Below are positions 41,994 through 53,359 of a stretch of DNA of 64,000 bases, one piece after another. The stretch is from contig NC_079240.1 of assembly GCF_027921745.1 (NCBI RefSeq), forward strand, positions 613,001 through 677,000, read 5' to 3'. Below the pieces are notes generated by a model. The model saw nothing but the letters and a program-made list of their open reading frames with translations. It searched no databases and was not told where the DNA came from. Positions within the stretch are counted from its first letter, which is position 1, and every line of letters starts with the position of its first letter. Made by a program: the position numbers and the translations under genes. This DNA comes from Schizosaccharomyces osmophilus. Taxonomy: Eukaryota > Ascomycota > Schizosaccharomycetes > Schizosaccharomycetales > Schizosaccharomycetaceae.

Positions 41994-43158
41994 TTGCTTG
42001 GTAGGATGAAAAGATTGTTTATGCTTATTTATTATTTCAATGGTTTTATCTTATGTTGGTATTGTATACATATGTATATATACTTTTTTTTTGAAGTTTA
42101 GGGCTAAAAATGTCCCTAACCTAATCTATAAATGTACGTTTATTTTATAACTGTGCTTTTATTTATTTCTTTTTTTTTTCATTCAACATAGAATTTTTTT
42201 TATAATATGGAGGATGGGAGAATTCAACCATAGTTTTTGGTTTATTAATTTTAAGAAACTTACTAAATAATCCATTCTTTGAACGGATTTTTGAAGTAAG
42301 TTTTTAGTACTTTACTACTTAGAAAGGAAACAAAACATTGGCCTTTAATTGGAAATGGATGAATGATCGGTGGTTCTCTTTTATGGTTGTTTTAAAAACT
42401 TTTAATACCTTAGCGCATTCAAACAGTATGAATCTCTTTGCTTTCTTTTTTGGCTCCTTCCCTTTTCTTCTGGAATTTTTCTTTTTTCTCTTTTTGCTGC
42501 ATGGTTTGATAGGACCGCTTGCATACGATAATACTTAATTACGTTCGTTTAAAATTTGCTCAGCTATATATGCTTTTTCCTTGTACTGCTTTATTGATTT
42601 TATGGTTTGACCTTTTATTTCATTTTTCTACTTTCGGATATCCAAAAATGGGTGTTTATGTATTTCGATAATTTTGTTTCTCAACATTTGTTACTACTTT
42701 CAACATCTACGTCCTTCCATTTCCATTTCTAATTTTTTAATTGCTTTTGATGATTTTTGCTTGTCTTATTGGAATGATTTTACCGTTTGAGATCATCTTT
42801 TGACTATATTGTTGCTTTTAATTTATGAGAAGTCAACCATTAACGGTTGAATTTACCAAATTTAAGCTGTATATAATTTAATATTTAGCAATTGCTACAA
42901 ATAGTTTTTCATATAGACTTTACTTACCTTACGAATGCAAAAGTAAAGAAACCATACATACGCATGAAGAATTCTTTCCCTTTTAGTAAATTTCCTTCTT
43001 TTTGGAGAATAGTGAAGGTTGTTGCAACGCACATTAGTAATGTTTCGGAAATGAAGCGTGTATACAGTAACCGAACCTAACAGAGTACTGGAACGAAAGG
43101 TACTTTTGAAGGTCTCTTGGTACAATGCATCTAGTCTAAACCGATCAGAACGAGGATC
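41994..43158. other. Spacer between wee1 and rsm18
   Basis: 1.16 kb of AT-rich DNA. The wee1 3' flank contains a TATACATATGTATATATA stretch (42065-42082). An imperfect palindrome, CAACCATTAACGGTTG, lies at about 42835-42850. No coding or RNA feature. Confidence 0.45.
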
Positions 43159-43668
43159 ATGTTTACGCGGAAATTCTTCAGTTCTATTGAGAACAATTCG
43201 AGACATGTGCTTCAAACCGTTAGTTTTCAAAGGAATCGTCCGTTCTGTACTGGTATTTCCCTTCAAGCACCAAATACACAGAATTCCAGCGTGAGGAAAA
43301 ATGCCGGATTCCAAAGACGGAGCGATTCGTTTATCCCACCTTTTTTAGTACCAAACGTTACTGAGGGTCAGGTATACTCTCCAAGTGATTTAAAGTTTGA
43401 AACGGTGGAAGCAAGAAATCAAGGCAATTTCTTCAATCCCAAAAGACACGACTGCTTTAAAGCAGCCAACCGGAGCCCACTAGAATTTTGGAAAAATCCT
43501 GTTGTATTGTCTAATTTCATAACTGAATTGGGCCGTATTAAGCCGAGAGCCGACACGGGTCTGAGTGCAAAGAACCAAAGGCTTGTATCGAGGGCCATTC
43601 GTCGGGCCAGAGCAGTGGGCGTCTTACCTACCAAACACAAATCGGTATATGCAGAACGAGAGAAATAA
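43159..43668 (+). CDS. rsm18: Mitochondrial ribosomal protein S18 (bS18m)
   Basis: Single exon, 169 residues. The N-terminus, MFTRKFFSSIENNSRHVLQT, is basic and Ser-rich, as expected of a mitochondrial targeting sequence. The C-terminal 85 residues carry the bS18 core: FFNPKRHDCFKAANRSPLEF, then NFITELGRIKPRADTGLSAK, then NQRLVSRAIRRARAVGVLPT. bS18 sits on the platform of the small subunit beside bS6. Position between wee1 and the HMP-P kinase matches the S. pombe order. An in-frame ATG further down would lose the presequence, so 43159 is preferred. Confidence 0.92.
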   Translation: MFTRKFFSSIENNSRHVLQTVSFQRNRPFCTGISLQAPNTQNSSVRKNAGFQRRSDSFIPPFLVPNVTEGQVYSPSDLKFETVEARNQGNFFNPKRHDCFKAANRSPLEFWKNPVVLSNFITELGRIKPRADTGLSAKNQRLVSRAIRRARAVGVLPTKHKSVYAEREK

Positions 43669-44173
43669 TAAAAGGTATGTTCGCTTCGGTGTATGTGCTG
43701 GAAACCCACCACGTTTGTCAAAGAATGGCACGATGTGTGAGAAAACTTACGAAATTGAGAGGGTAGAGTACGATTTCACGTTTTTCAGAGTCGGTGGATG
43801 GTGAACCTGCCCGGTGTTTGTAACAATGCATAAGTGTTCTTTTATAAAGCACCTGGAGTGTTATGAAAAATTTCGCGAAGCCTTTTACATAAAAGGTGTT
43901 CATTTTAATATCTAAAGAGTATGAAAAGTTCTTACTTTGTTCTTAATTGGTTTGTCCTTCGTTCGATGCAGTCTCACACGACATGTAAGAGACGTAAATG
44001 AATCAAGTTATAAATAAAGGGCTATGAAAAAAAAAAAGAGCCAAAAATGATAAATATGGGTAAATAAAAGTAAAGATTTTGTAACAATAGCTTTGTATGG
44101 CGGTTGATTAATCAAACCAGCGGAGAGTATATCAGTTTAGCACGGGATGTAAAGGCGATGAAGAGTTTCGTAG
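43669..44173. other. Convergent 3' region between rsm18 and HMP-P kinase gene
   Basis: Short, mixed-composition spacer. A small plus-strand ORF overlapping rsm18 is a frame shadow. No other feature. Confidence 0.5.
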
Positions 44174-45085
44174 TTATGATTTTAGACGAGTGGTTATGGT
44201 TTGATTGGAAGAGGAAGGCTTTAATTTGGAAAATAATTGAGCAGTACGACTGATGGATGAGGACTCCTCTTGAATATTTAACAATGCACATTCAATGGAT
44301 TGCATAGCCTTTTGAATAGCTTCTAAAGGATGTTTTCCCAACGCTATATTTGAGGCAATCGCTGCAGTCATCGAGCAACTAGTTCCATGAACAGCTACAG
44401 AGTGCCGTAAATCGTATGGTTTTTGAAACGCATAGAAATTCTCTCCGTCAAATATCAAGTCTACAGTAAACGAATTGGTTGTCGGCAAGCTAGTGATCTC
44501 AAAGTTGTCGTTGTATGCAACATGATGACCGCTTAAAACGATATAGCTAGGACCTGCTTTATGGATAATCATAATTAGATTCTTTATGTCCTCTAAAGAA
44601 CGAAGGGTAAAAGGACAGTGTCCTAGAGTCCGCTGAACCAAAACATAAGCCTCCATGACATTCGAGGAATACACGAGGACGTGAGGAAAAAGAAATTTTA
44701 TAGTGGCTGATATTGCAGTTCCTTCACACATAACGTGCCCAGAGCTGCTGATAATCACTGAATCCATGACAATGTTTTTTATGTGATGCCGTTGGAGAGT
44801 CTCTGCAATACGGACTACGCTTTTTGAATCAGGAAGCATTCCAATCTTCACCGTATCGCATTCAATGTCACTGAGGCAGGCGTCCAGCTGTCTCTGTATG
44901 AGTATGGGGTGAACGGCGTATATGCCATCAATTCCTTTAGAGTTTTGGGAAGTTAACGCCGTTAAAACTGACATTCCATAAACTCCGTGAGCCTGCATGA
45001 CTTTTAAATCAGCTTGAATCCCAGCACTGCCACTGCAGTCAGATCCAGCAATGGACAAACAAGCAGGAGATTGAAGAGGCTTCAT
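44174..45085 (-). CDS. Phosphomethylpyrimidine (HMP-P) kinase, ThiD family
   Basis: Single exon, 303 residues, ribokinase-like fold. It opens with SIAGSDCSGSAGIQADLKVM, the ThiD substrate-binding signature, then HGVYGMSVLTALTSQNSKGI. The central segment MDSVIISSSGHVMCEG holds the expected DxVMxSxSG-like motif. The anion hole near the C-terminus reads HGTSCSMTAAIASNIA; most ThiD proteins have GTGC here, so Ser replaces the second Gly. The enzyme phosphorylates hydroxymethylpyrimidine phosphate to the diphosphate for thiamine synthesis. Unlike budding-yeast Thi20 there is no TenA-like C-terminal domain. The syntenic S. pombe gene is SPCC18B5.05c. A TATA-like TTTATATACT lies about 105 bases upstream. 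Confidence 0.9.
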   Translation of the reverse strand: MKPLQSPACLSIAGSDCSGSAGIQADLKVMQAHGVYGMSVLTALTSQNSKGIDGIYAVHPILIQRQLDACLSDIECDTVKIGMLPDSKSVVRIAETLQRHHIKNIVMDSVIISSSGHVMCEGTAISATIKFLFPHVLVYSSNVMEAYVLVQRTLGHCPFTLRSLEDIKNLIMIIHKAGPSYIVLSGHHVAYNDNFEITSLPTTNSFTVDLIFDGENFYAFQKPYDLRHSVAVHGTSCSMTAAIASNIALGKHPLEAIQKAMQSIECALLNIQEESSSISRTAQLFSKLKPSSSNQTITTRLKS

Positions 45086-46088
45086 GATAAGGAGACAAAC
45101 ACAGAACTGGGTGTGCCAAACTCAATTCGAAAAAGAATTGATGTAAAAGAAGTACCAATAATGTCAATTTGTGACAAAATCAATTGACAGTATATAAACT
45201 AAGAAGTTATGGAAATACTTTATCGCAAAAGAAAATTCTTGTTCAAGTAAAAAAAAGAAGTTAAATGTTTGCTTTTGATACAAGCCAGACTTGCTTTTTG
45301 CAATTAACCGTTCATCCATCCGTCCTTTGTGCATCTGGATGCAAGTATGCGAGTTGGATTTCCCAAGTCCATTTGTGTTCTCATATTTTGTAGAAAAAGA
45401 AAAAGAGTATTTTCAAATTATAAAATATTTATGTTGTTGTGTTTGGGAAAAATTGAAACAAGCGACAGATGAAACATTGGTAAGGAATGAAAAGCAGACA
45501 GAAGAGAGGAAGAGAGTCGCATCCTTAGAAGAGGAGCGATTTACCATTCCATAAAAATGAAGAGAATCTTCAAATTGATTTGATATGAATCTTTTATTAA
45601 TGAGGCTCTCTTGTTGTTGTTTTATTGCTTTTTTCGCTTATTATTTGTCTCCAAGTGAATGTGGGGTAGGATAGTTCTCATCCCCAGGTGTAAACAAAAG
45701 AAAAAAACATAAAATCGCAAACAATTAACAGAAAGAAAGTATTTTTAGCAGAAATCGATCTAAACCCATGCATTTGAATGAAGGAAAAAGAAAAAGTTAC
45801 AATTTTAGAGTATTGCAATGTTCCTTTGATATCATTTTTGTTTTGATATATAGAGAAATGTTTTTCAACAAATGAAATGCGATGGAAGTTTTCCTTCATG
45901 GCTTCATTCATCTTCGCTCGACAGTTCTCCTTACCTTACTTTTATTTAATTTAATGTTACTCATCATTTTTATGTTTGTATGAAACTAGTCTGTAAAAGC
46001 GTCTTCGCTCTCTTGTCGCTTGTCCTTGTCCTCGCTCTTCTATGATGTATTTCGCTCCATTCCTAGTTTTTTCCCTTCCACTGTTAAA
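45086..46088. other. Divergent spacer, HMP-P kinase promoter and dom34 leader
   Basis: 1 kb of AT-rich DNA. The left part holds the kinase promoter with a TATA-like site at about 45190-45199. The right part, from about 45990, is pyrimidine-rich and probably the dom34 leader. ORFs here have no family resemblance. Confidence 0.45.
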
Positions 46089-47466
46089 ATGAAGTTGGTT
46101 CATAAAAATGTAGAGAAAACAGGCTCCGGAGAAATTACAATGTACCCGGAAGAGCCTGAGGACATGTGGTATGCTTAAATTACCGGCCTGACTGCTGGAT
46201 TTTGGATAATAACACTTTTAGGCACCTGTACAATATCCTCCAAATTGGCGATCAACTGAAGGCTTCTACGATTCGGTAAGTGTATTTTGAAATGCTAGAA
46301 AAATTGACTAATAATAACATTTTTAGTCGTGTTGTCAAAGTCGGAGCCACGGGTACCACTTCTAACTCTAGAGAAAAAATGACCTTGAAAGTTTTAATAG
46401 AAGCTACGGACTTTGATACAAAGGCAGCTGAATTACACATCAAGGGGAAAACGACAGAATATCATCCCCTCGTAAGGTTGGGTTCATATCACACACTGGA
46501 TTTGGAGTTGCACAGAAATTTTACCCTTTACAAGAATGAATGGGACTCATTCGCTTTAGATCGGGTAGACGCTGCTTGCAATCCATCTAGAAATGCTGAG
46601 ATTGGAGCAGTGGTTCTTGAGGAAGGTATGTTCATTTGTCCCTAAATTTGTTATTGTCCTTTATTTATTTGAGAGTATTAACACCTACTTGTAGGTATCG
46701 CAAATGTTTGTTTAATTACCGACTATATGACCATAATGCGTCAAAGAATTAACCAAACAATTCCCAGAAAGCGTAGAGGTGATAGCAGCGCTTATCAAAA
46801 GGTATGTCCAAAAAGTTGGAGAGTCTTAGGCATTTTTTCTAAACGCTTCAGGGTTTAAACAAGTTTTACGATACTGTTTTTCAAGCAATCTCTACAGAGC
46901 TTGATTTTGAAAAACTCAAAGTCATTATCCTAGCTTCTCCTGGCTTCGTCGCCAAAGGCCTATTTGACTATATTATGGGAATGGCTGTAAAATTGGACCT
47001 AAAACACGTTTTCAAAGCAAAACAAAAATTTTTGATTCTTCATTCTAGTACTGGCCATATCCATTCTCTTAATGAAGTTCTCAAAAATTCAATTGTTGAA
47101 TCCAGCCTGGCTGATACAAAATACATTCAGGAAATCCGTATTTTAAATAAGTTTTACCAAGTTATGAATGATGACGATAGACGTGCCTGGTACGGTCCCA
47201 AGCATGTCGAAAAGGCTTTTGAAATTGGTGCTGTTGGTGAACTACTAATCAGTGATTCTCTATTTAGAAGCTCTGATATAGCAACTAGAAAAAAATGGGT
47301 TGGCCTTGTTGATGCGTTAAGAGAAACCAAGAGCACCGTTTACATTTTTAGCAGCCTTCATGAATCCGGGAAACAACTGGATTTACTGTCTGGAATAGCT
47401 GCTATCTTGACATATCCTGTGGAAGAAGAAGATATAGAGGAAGAAGAAGAAGAGGAAGAAAGCTAA
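46089..47466 (+). CDS. dom34: Ribosome rescue factor Dom34 (Pelota)
   Basis: Five exons, 46089-46168, 46222-46275, 46327-46625, 46695-46801 and 46852-47466, give 384 residues. Introns are 50-69 bases with GTATGN or GTAAGT donors. The N-terminal Sm-like domain begins MKLVHKNVEKTGSGEITMYP and restores EDMWHLYNILQIGD and STIRRVVKVGATG across junctions. The eRF1-like middle domain shows ANVCLITDYMTIMRQRINQ and ILASPGFVAKGLFDYI. The C-terminal domain has KAFEIGAVGELLISDSLF and ends in a run of Glu. Dom34 with Hbs1 enters the A site of stalled ribosomes and splits them in no-go decay. It lacks the GGQ motif of eRF1, as expected. Confidence 0.94.
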
Positions 47467-47722
47467 CGCAAGAACAATCGCCAAAACTCATATCTCTTAT
47501 TTTAATGAAGTTCAATGCAAATGAGGTTTTAGTCGAGAATCAATTTTTTTGAAGTTAATTCGGTTGCAATAAAAAATGTAATTTTTCGTATCTAATAATC
47601 TCATTTTTACAAAAAAAGTATGCCCATCCAGTAAGTAAGTGAATCAATACACTTCAACTTGTCAGTCATAGCATTGTCTAACTTTAACGGAATACACGAT
47701 TACCCTCTCCGTCGATACAACT

Positions 47723-49324
47723 TTATAAGGTAGCCTTCTTTTCGTTCAAATTCTTAAGTAACTGTTCAGCCGTGCCTTTTTCCTTAACACGAATCAAATA
47801 AGTTACCAAACCTTTTCCGTCATCAGAAGCCGCTGGAACAGTCAAGGCTTTGTCTCCAGCCAACTTATACTCAAAGTCTTTACATAAACGAACATTCAAA
47901 AGAAGTTTACCATTTCCATCGACGCGTGCAAGAAGTCTGGCAGCATTAGAAGTCCTATCAACATTTAATTTAAGGGGGCCGAGACCAATGTCTGTATAAG
48001 ACTTTGAAGTAGAATTAAAGCGATAAAGTTTGGCCCTTGTTTCAAAAATACTGTCTTCATTCTCTTCTCCTTGACCTTTACTAACAACTAAAGAATTGTC
48101 CTGCTTTTCTTCATCTTTTTTATCCTCTTCTTTACCCTCCTCCGCGGTCTCTGGTTGTTCTACTCCTTCATTTTTTTCGTCAGTCGTTCCTTCATTATTT
48201 ACACTAGCGGGAGGTTTGGCTGCAAAAGAGAATGGGTTAGGATTGGTACCGAAAGAGAAGCCAATCGATGCGGCATTGGGAGGATTTACTTCGGGAGTCG
48301 GAGCTGGTTTTTTAGCTGACAAAGGGTTTGTGAAAGTAAACTTCTTTTCAGGAGCTTCAAATTTGATGGGCTTGCTGGGATCCCATGAAAAATTTAACCC
48401 CTTCTTCTGAGTATCATTTTCCTCTTTGTTCTCACTGCTTAAATCAGTGCTAGGCTTCTTTTCTCCTTGCTCTTGTGAAGTCTTTTGGAAGGAAAAGGTT
48501 GGTGTGAAAGAGGATTTCTGTCCAAAAGAGAAGGGGGTCTTAGCCTGAGTTTCAGATCCAAAAGCTGACTTTTTCTCTTCATTTGGTTTGGTGATTTCCT
48601 TATTGAAGGCAGCCAAAGGACCTGTTGGAGTAAGTGAAGATGGGTTGAACTGAAAAGATTTGCTAAGATCAGGTGCAGAAAATCCAAAACGTGGAGCACC
48701 TGGGACAGGCAAAGTAGATTCAGATGGTTTTGTAGAAGTATTTTCAGTAGCAACTTCGTTATCGTTAGAACTCTTGCTAAAATCCATCTGCGAAGATTTT
48801 ACAGACTCTGCCTCTGAAGTGGGCATGGATTCATTCTGTGCCTTGTTTAAATCCACAGATGATACAGAGCTCTCGATAGAGCCAAGATGTTTTTTGTACT
48901 CTTCCATTAAAATTGAAAGGTTCCCAAATGGATCATTTTCTAAACTTTTTTGTACACTATCCAAAAATGCCTTGTTCAAACCTCGTTTCTTCAGTAATGT
49001 TTCATATTTATTAGTTGAAGAAACCACATTTGCTTGCTTGTCAAATGCAAAGGGAGAGGCTACAGGTTTACCAGATTCTGGTTTTGCCAGTCCTGAAAAA
49101 AGCCCTCCCTGTTGAGACATTCCAGCAGTACGCTTCCTTGTTTTGGGCTTAGCAATTCTAAAACTGTTAGCTTCGAAATCACTTCATTGTCATAAATTTC
49201 CATACTTTCTAGCGGCAATGACATCGGCTGATGCTTCGGTTGCTAATTCAACAGAACCACTACGATCATCATCGGATTCATCTTGATCCTTTGTAAGTTG
49301 ATGATCAGCACCGCGTTTCGACAT
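47723..49324 (-). CDS. nup61: Nucleoporin Nup61 (Nup50/Nup2 type)
   Basis: Two exons, 49206-49324 and 47723-49157, give 517 residues. The 48-base intron (GTATGG, CTAAC, TAG) joins MSKRGADHQLTKDQDESDDD and onward to KIAKPKTRKRTAG, which looks like an importin-alpha-binding basic segment. FG-type motifs are scattered (FGFSAPD, FGSETQ, FSFGQK, GFSFGT). A Ran-binding domain fills the C-terminal 110 residues (ETRAKLYRFNSTSKSYTDIG, then LLNVRLCKDFEYKL). The protein sits at the nuclear basket and helps recycle importins and bind Ran-GTP. Synteny with dom34 and ism1 supports nup61. Confidence 0.9.
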
Positions 49325-49511
49325 TTTTTGCGATTTGGCAAAGGTCAAACTCCCGTTTGGTGAACATACACTTTTAACGGATAAGATGAAGTCTCACTAT
49401 TTTGAATGAATTATTACAAATTAAAGAAGATATCAAAAAAGAATCAATTAAATGAAAATGAAACTATCTAAATTACAAAATTATTATTTACTTCGTAGGC
49501 AAACCGGATAA

Positions 49512-52403
49512 TTAAGGGGATAGGACGCCGTTGCAACGTTGGCATATTTCTCCTTCTGAGACAGTATGCATCCAACATCTCAAGCATTTAGTCAATTGTA
49601 CAGGTTTCATCTTAATTTGTAATTTTCCAAAATTAGACTGCGCATTATTCTGTAGAGCCCACGATGAAGACATCTTTGACTCATCAGTAGTATCCGACGT
49701 ATGCACATGAACATTAGAGGCACCTAAAATTAGTGATAGATCATTCCCGTATTTCTTAAGAACGTTCTGCAATCCTTCGTTTTCAATCCCTAAGACAGCC
49801 TCTGTTTCTAGAGGGCTTCGAATGCCGTGTTGACTTCTTGCTTCTTGTAGTAATAGGTTAAAGGAATACTTAATTTTTTGCAATAATTGATACTCTTCCA
49901 TCAACAAACCTCTTTCTTGCTTTACTAAGGCCTGGATATCCTGAAGCAGAAATTCAGCACCAGCATGAAAAGGCGTAGAATAGGAAGGCTGTAAAGCTTT
50001 AGGAAAACTCCTCCACACCTCTTGGGACAACAGCGGCACGATAGGCGAAAATGACCAAATAATTGTTAGCAAAATTTTGTAAAGTGTAGTTTGAGCACTT
50101 CGCCTAGAAAGGCTGTTTGGGTCATCTGAGTACAATCGATCTTTGATTGAATCAAAATATGTGGAAGAAAGAAAGCTATTCATGTATTGTAAAATACTTT
50201 GAACAACCTTATTAAAAGCAAGGGATTCATAATTATCCTGGACTTCATTTTGAAATTCTACTGTTTTTGCAACAGCCACTTGATCGATACGGTGAAGTTG
50301 ATTATAAGCCACTCCGTCCGTCAAAGAAAAATCGTACAGATTTCCCAAGCAAAATCGGCAAGTTAGTCTCCATTTTTTCAATGATTCTCCGACTTGATTT
50401 AATAAGTTGGGACCGAGATTTATATCGTTAGTGCTATCGCAGCTGCCAACCCATAGTCTCAACAGGTCAATGCCGTATAGTTGCTTTTTTGAGGTAATAT
50501 TATTTCCATCCAAAATGTCTTCCGGATCGGTGACATTCCCCAAGGATTTGGATTGTTTCATCCCTTTTTCATCAAAAACAAACCCGTGAGTAAATAAGGT
50601 CATAAATGGCGAGTTTTTCAAGTCGGTAACTGCAAGATAAATCAAAATGAGAGATTGAAACCAACCTCTATGTTGATCACTACCCTCAAGACACAAGTCT
50701 ACAAGAGGTTTATCTTTACGAAACGGTACTGTAGTAAAACCACTTCCAGAATCAAACCAAACATCAAGGGTTTCTTTTCCACGAACGTATTCTTTATTTC
50801 TATATTCTGGAGGAGTCCAATTAGTATCGTCATTATCGTTGAACCAGGCGTCAACCCCTTTTACTTCCATCTTGCCTATAATATAAGAAATGCTCGTTGG
50901 TGTAAGTAATGGTTTTCCAGATAATTTCTCATAAAGTACAGGAATTGGAAGACCCCAAGAACGCTGTCTTGAAATACACCATTCAGGCCGACTATTTAAA
51001 AACCCGCAAAGGCGTGACATTCCATTTACAGGAATCATTTTAACAGATTGAAGAGCTTCAATTGCTTTATCCTTAACCGACTTCAAAGTAATAAACCACT
51101 GAGCAGTCGCTCTCAATATTAGAGGCTTTCTATTTCGCCAGTCATATGGATAACGATGTTTATAAGGAGTAAGCTGAACTACCATACCGTTAGCTTCCAT
51201 AAGCTCAAGGACTTTTTTCCCTCCTTCATTCAATACATTTAAACCATCTAGGGATCCATCGAGAGCATCTTTTGTGTATGCGCCATTGTCGTCAACGGGA
51301 GAAAAGGGGGACAGAGAATGTTCTAAACCTAGTAAATAATCATCAATTCCATGTCCAGGAGCGACATGTACGATGCCAGTACCAGTGGTATCCGAAACAT
51401 ATTCAGCAGGTAGAAATGGAAACACTTTTTCGGGAATCAAGGGATTTTGATATGTTAGTGATCGAATACTTTCATAGGTGCAGGTCCCAACTTCTTCAAA
51501 ATCTTCTAAAAATTGGAATGAAGGCACCAAATTCTTTGCTGCAATGTACTTCTGTTCACCATTGGAAAAGATTCCATATTCCACATCTGGATGAAAGGCA
51601 AGTGCCAAATTGGAAGGTATAGTCCACGGAGTAGTTGTCCAAACCAAAGCTTTGACATTATCATAGTGTTTCCCATTGTTAGTAAAACTATTCACTGGGA
51701 ATGAGAAGTAAAGCGAGGAACTAACGTGATTATCATTGTATTCAATTTCGGATTCAGCAAGGGCAGAACGACTGGATGGACTCCAGTATACAGGTTTAAA
51801 TTGACGAAAAATCATTCCCTTCTCTACTAACGTCCGAAACACTTGTAATTCTGCAATTTGATACTCATGGCTCATGGTTGTATATCTGGATGACCAGTCT
51901 GCCATAACGCCTAAACGTCGAAAGAGATTCATCTGATCATCCATGGCATTTTCTGCAAACTCCTTGGCCGTTTGTCTTATTTGTGATGGGGACCCTTGTT
52001 GTACATTTTGTTGCACCGCTTTCAGTTCGATAGGAAGCCCATGACAATCCCATCCGGGAACGTATCTAATTTGATGGCCATTTAAAAGTTTCCATCTATT
52101 CACCATATCTTTTAAAATTTTATTCAACGCATGACCAATATGTAACCTTCCATTCGCATAAGGAGGTCCGTCTAAAAGTATGAAAGACTTTGAAAGCGGT
52201 ATGCTCTTTTGCTGCCATGTATATAAATCATCGGTTATCTCTTTCGTATATTTCTGCTCATTTTCACGTTCGTTACTGCGAATGGGGAAATTTGTTTTTG
52301 GTAAACAAAGCGAATTGGAGTATTTCTTAGCGTTCGCTTGTTGACTAAGAAAACGAAGTCCAATTCTCGACGTTAGTAGCCGTTGTTCTATGTGGGCCTT
52401 CAT
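49512..52403 (-). CDS. ism1: Mitochondrial isoleucyl-tRNA synthetase Ism1
   Basis: Single exon, 963 residues, class I enzyme. The N-terminus (MKAHIEQRLLTSRIGLRFLS) is a likely mitochondrial presequence. The HIGH motif lies in GPPYANGRLHIGHALNK near residue 85. The KMSKS motif appears as GMKQSKSLGN near residue 618, a bacterial/mitochondrial variant. The CP1 editing domain includes TTTPWTIPSNLALAF and GTGIVHVAPGHGIDDY, with the editing-site GHGxxDY. A C-terminal zinc-ribbon-like CLRCW and CQRCNG pair resembles bacterial IleRS. It charges mitochondrial tRNA-Ile. The cytosolic enzyme is a different, larger type. Synteny agrees with S. pombe ism1. Confidence 0.94.
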   Translation of the reverse strand: MKAHIEQRLLTSRIGLRFLSQQANAKKYSNSLCLPKTNFPIRSNERENEQKYTKEITDDLYTWQQKSIPLSKSFILLDGPPYANGRLHIGHALNKILKDMVNRWKLLNGHQIRYVPGWDCHGLPIELKAVQQNVQQGSPSQIRQTAKEFAENAMDDQMNLFRRLGVMADWSSRYTTMSHEYQIAELQVFRTLVEKGMIFRQFKPVYWSPSSRSALAESEIEYNDNHVSSSLYFSFPVNSFTNNGKHYDNVKALVWTTTPWTIPSNLALAFHPDVEYGIFSNGEQKYIAAKNLVPSFQFLEDFEEVGTCTYESIRSLTYQNPLIPEKVFPFLPAEYVSDTTGTGIVHVAPGHGIDDYLLGLEHSLSPFSPVDDNGAYTKDALDGSLDGLNVLNEGGKKVLELMEANGMVVQLTPYKHRYPYDWRNRKPLILRATAQWFITLKSVKDKAIEALQSVKMIPVNGMSRLCGFLNSRPEWCISRQRSWGLPIPVLYEKLSGKPLLTPTSISYIIGKMEVKGVDAWFNDNDDTNWTPPEYRNKEYVRGKETLDVWFDSGSGFTTVPFRKDKPLVDLCLEGSDQHRGWFQSLILIYLAVTDLKNSPFMTLFTHGFVFDEKGMKQSKSLGNVTDPEDILDGNNITSKKQLYGIDLLRLWVGSCDSTNDINLGPNLLNQVGESLKKWRLTCRFCLGNLYDFSLTDGVAYNQLHRIDQVAVAKTVEFQNEVQDNYESLAFNKVVQSILQYMNSFLSSTYFDSIKDRLYSDDPNSLSRRSAQTTLYKILLTIIWSFSPIVPLLSQEVWRSFPKALQPSYSTPFHAGAEFLLQDIQALVKQERGLLMEEYQLLQKIKYSFNLLLQEARSQHGIRSPLETEAVLGIENEGLQNVLKKYGNDLSLILGASNVHVHTSDTTDESKMSSSWALQNNAQSNFGKLQIKMKPVQLTKCLRCWMHTVSEGEICQRCNGVLSP

Positions 52404-52839
52404 AAATTATAACTATTCAAATAAACATGTGTGTCCGATACTTAGTATGAAGTTATGGAATCCATCCAAAATATTGTGGTAGAAGAGGAACAACCATAGG
52501 ACCTGGAAATCTTGCTGCTATAATTCTTTTGAACAAAAAAAAGAACGGATAGGGTATTATTTTTTTTGTTTCTACATTAAAAGTAAATGAATTTCTTTTG
52601 TTTGTCAAAAATCCAGTCATATACGTAGGGGTAGAAAAATGCATGAAGCCTTTCAATTCCAAATTACATATTTAGCAGTTGAAAGAAAGTATGCATTAAC
52701 ATTAACTGACAGGCTCTTTCAAAGGTAATATACATGCTTAGTCGTGGAAGCTATTATTACGGATTCATAAAGATAGACCTGTATTATATAGATAGGTAAT
52801 ATCTTAATATATTGATACTTTTTATAGCTCATGAACTTT
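52404..52839. other. Spacer upstream of ism1
   Basis: AT-rich promoter of ism1 and 3' flank of the next gene. A 69-codon ORF at 52453-52662 shows no coding character. Confidence 0.45.
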
Positions 52840-53199
52840 TTACCGTTGGACGAACCTCTCAGCAGCATCCATGTCAACACGATATCTTTTCCTACTACAT
52901 AGCCGAAGAATTTCATCGTGAGAGAGGTAAACTGGCTTTATGACTGCGTTGAATTGACTACCAAGACGCAAGGAATCCAAATAGGCCGATTGAGCTTGTT
53001 CAGAAGAATCAAATGTTAGATACACTCTATGGTCATCTTTCCATGTGATTATCATGTTTTCTATAGGGAAATATTTGCGTATTAGAGCTTCCGTTAGATA
53101 ATAAGCATGTACTTGCAAAATATACGCTGTAGGTGTTTCAGGCGCCGATAATGAATGTTTTATTCCTTCAACCTCATTTTTATCCGGCATTGACGGCAT
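52840..53199 (-). CDS. Small RRM-like protein, function unknown
   Basis: Single exon, 119 residues. The core AYILQVHAYYLTEALIRKYF followed by IITWKDDHRVYLTFDSSEQA has the beta-alpha-beta spacing of a divergent RRM. RNP-type aromatic positions are only weakly present. The C-terminus is basic then acidic (LCSRKRYRVDMDAAERFV). It lies where S. pombe has SPCC18B5.09c, between ism1 and tex1, which supports a real gene. I do not recognise a defined family. It could bind RNA or act as a protein-interaction fold such as in R3H-associated RRM-like proteins. Confidence 0.72.
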   Translation of the reverse strand: MPSMPDKNEVEGIKHSLSAPETPTAYILQVHAYYLTEALIRKYFPIENMIITWKDDHRVYLTFDSSEQAQSAYLDSLRLGSQFNAVIKPVYLSHDEILRLCSRKRYRVDMDAAERFVQR

Positions 53200-53359
53200 A
53201 AACGCTTTGTCAATAATTCAGAATCTTACCGATGTATTTTTCTTGTAATAGAATACAGTGTCGGTAAAGCGTAAGTGAATGAGTGCATGACTTTAAGTAA
53301 AGCATCAAAAGAACTTATATCGAGGAAGGAATGAAAATCAATGGTAGCTGTTATAATTT

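Noticed and set aside
42835-42850. Palindrome CAACCATTAACGGTTG downstream of wee1
   Set aside because: Short and imperfect; no flanking structure or gene context.
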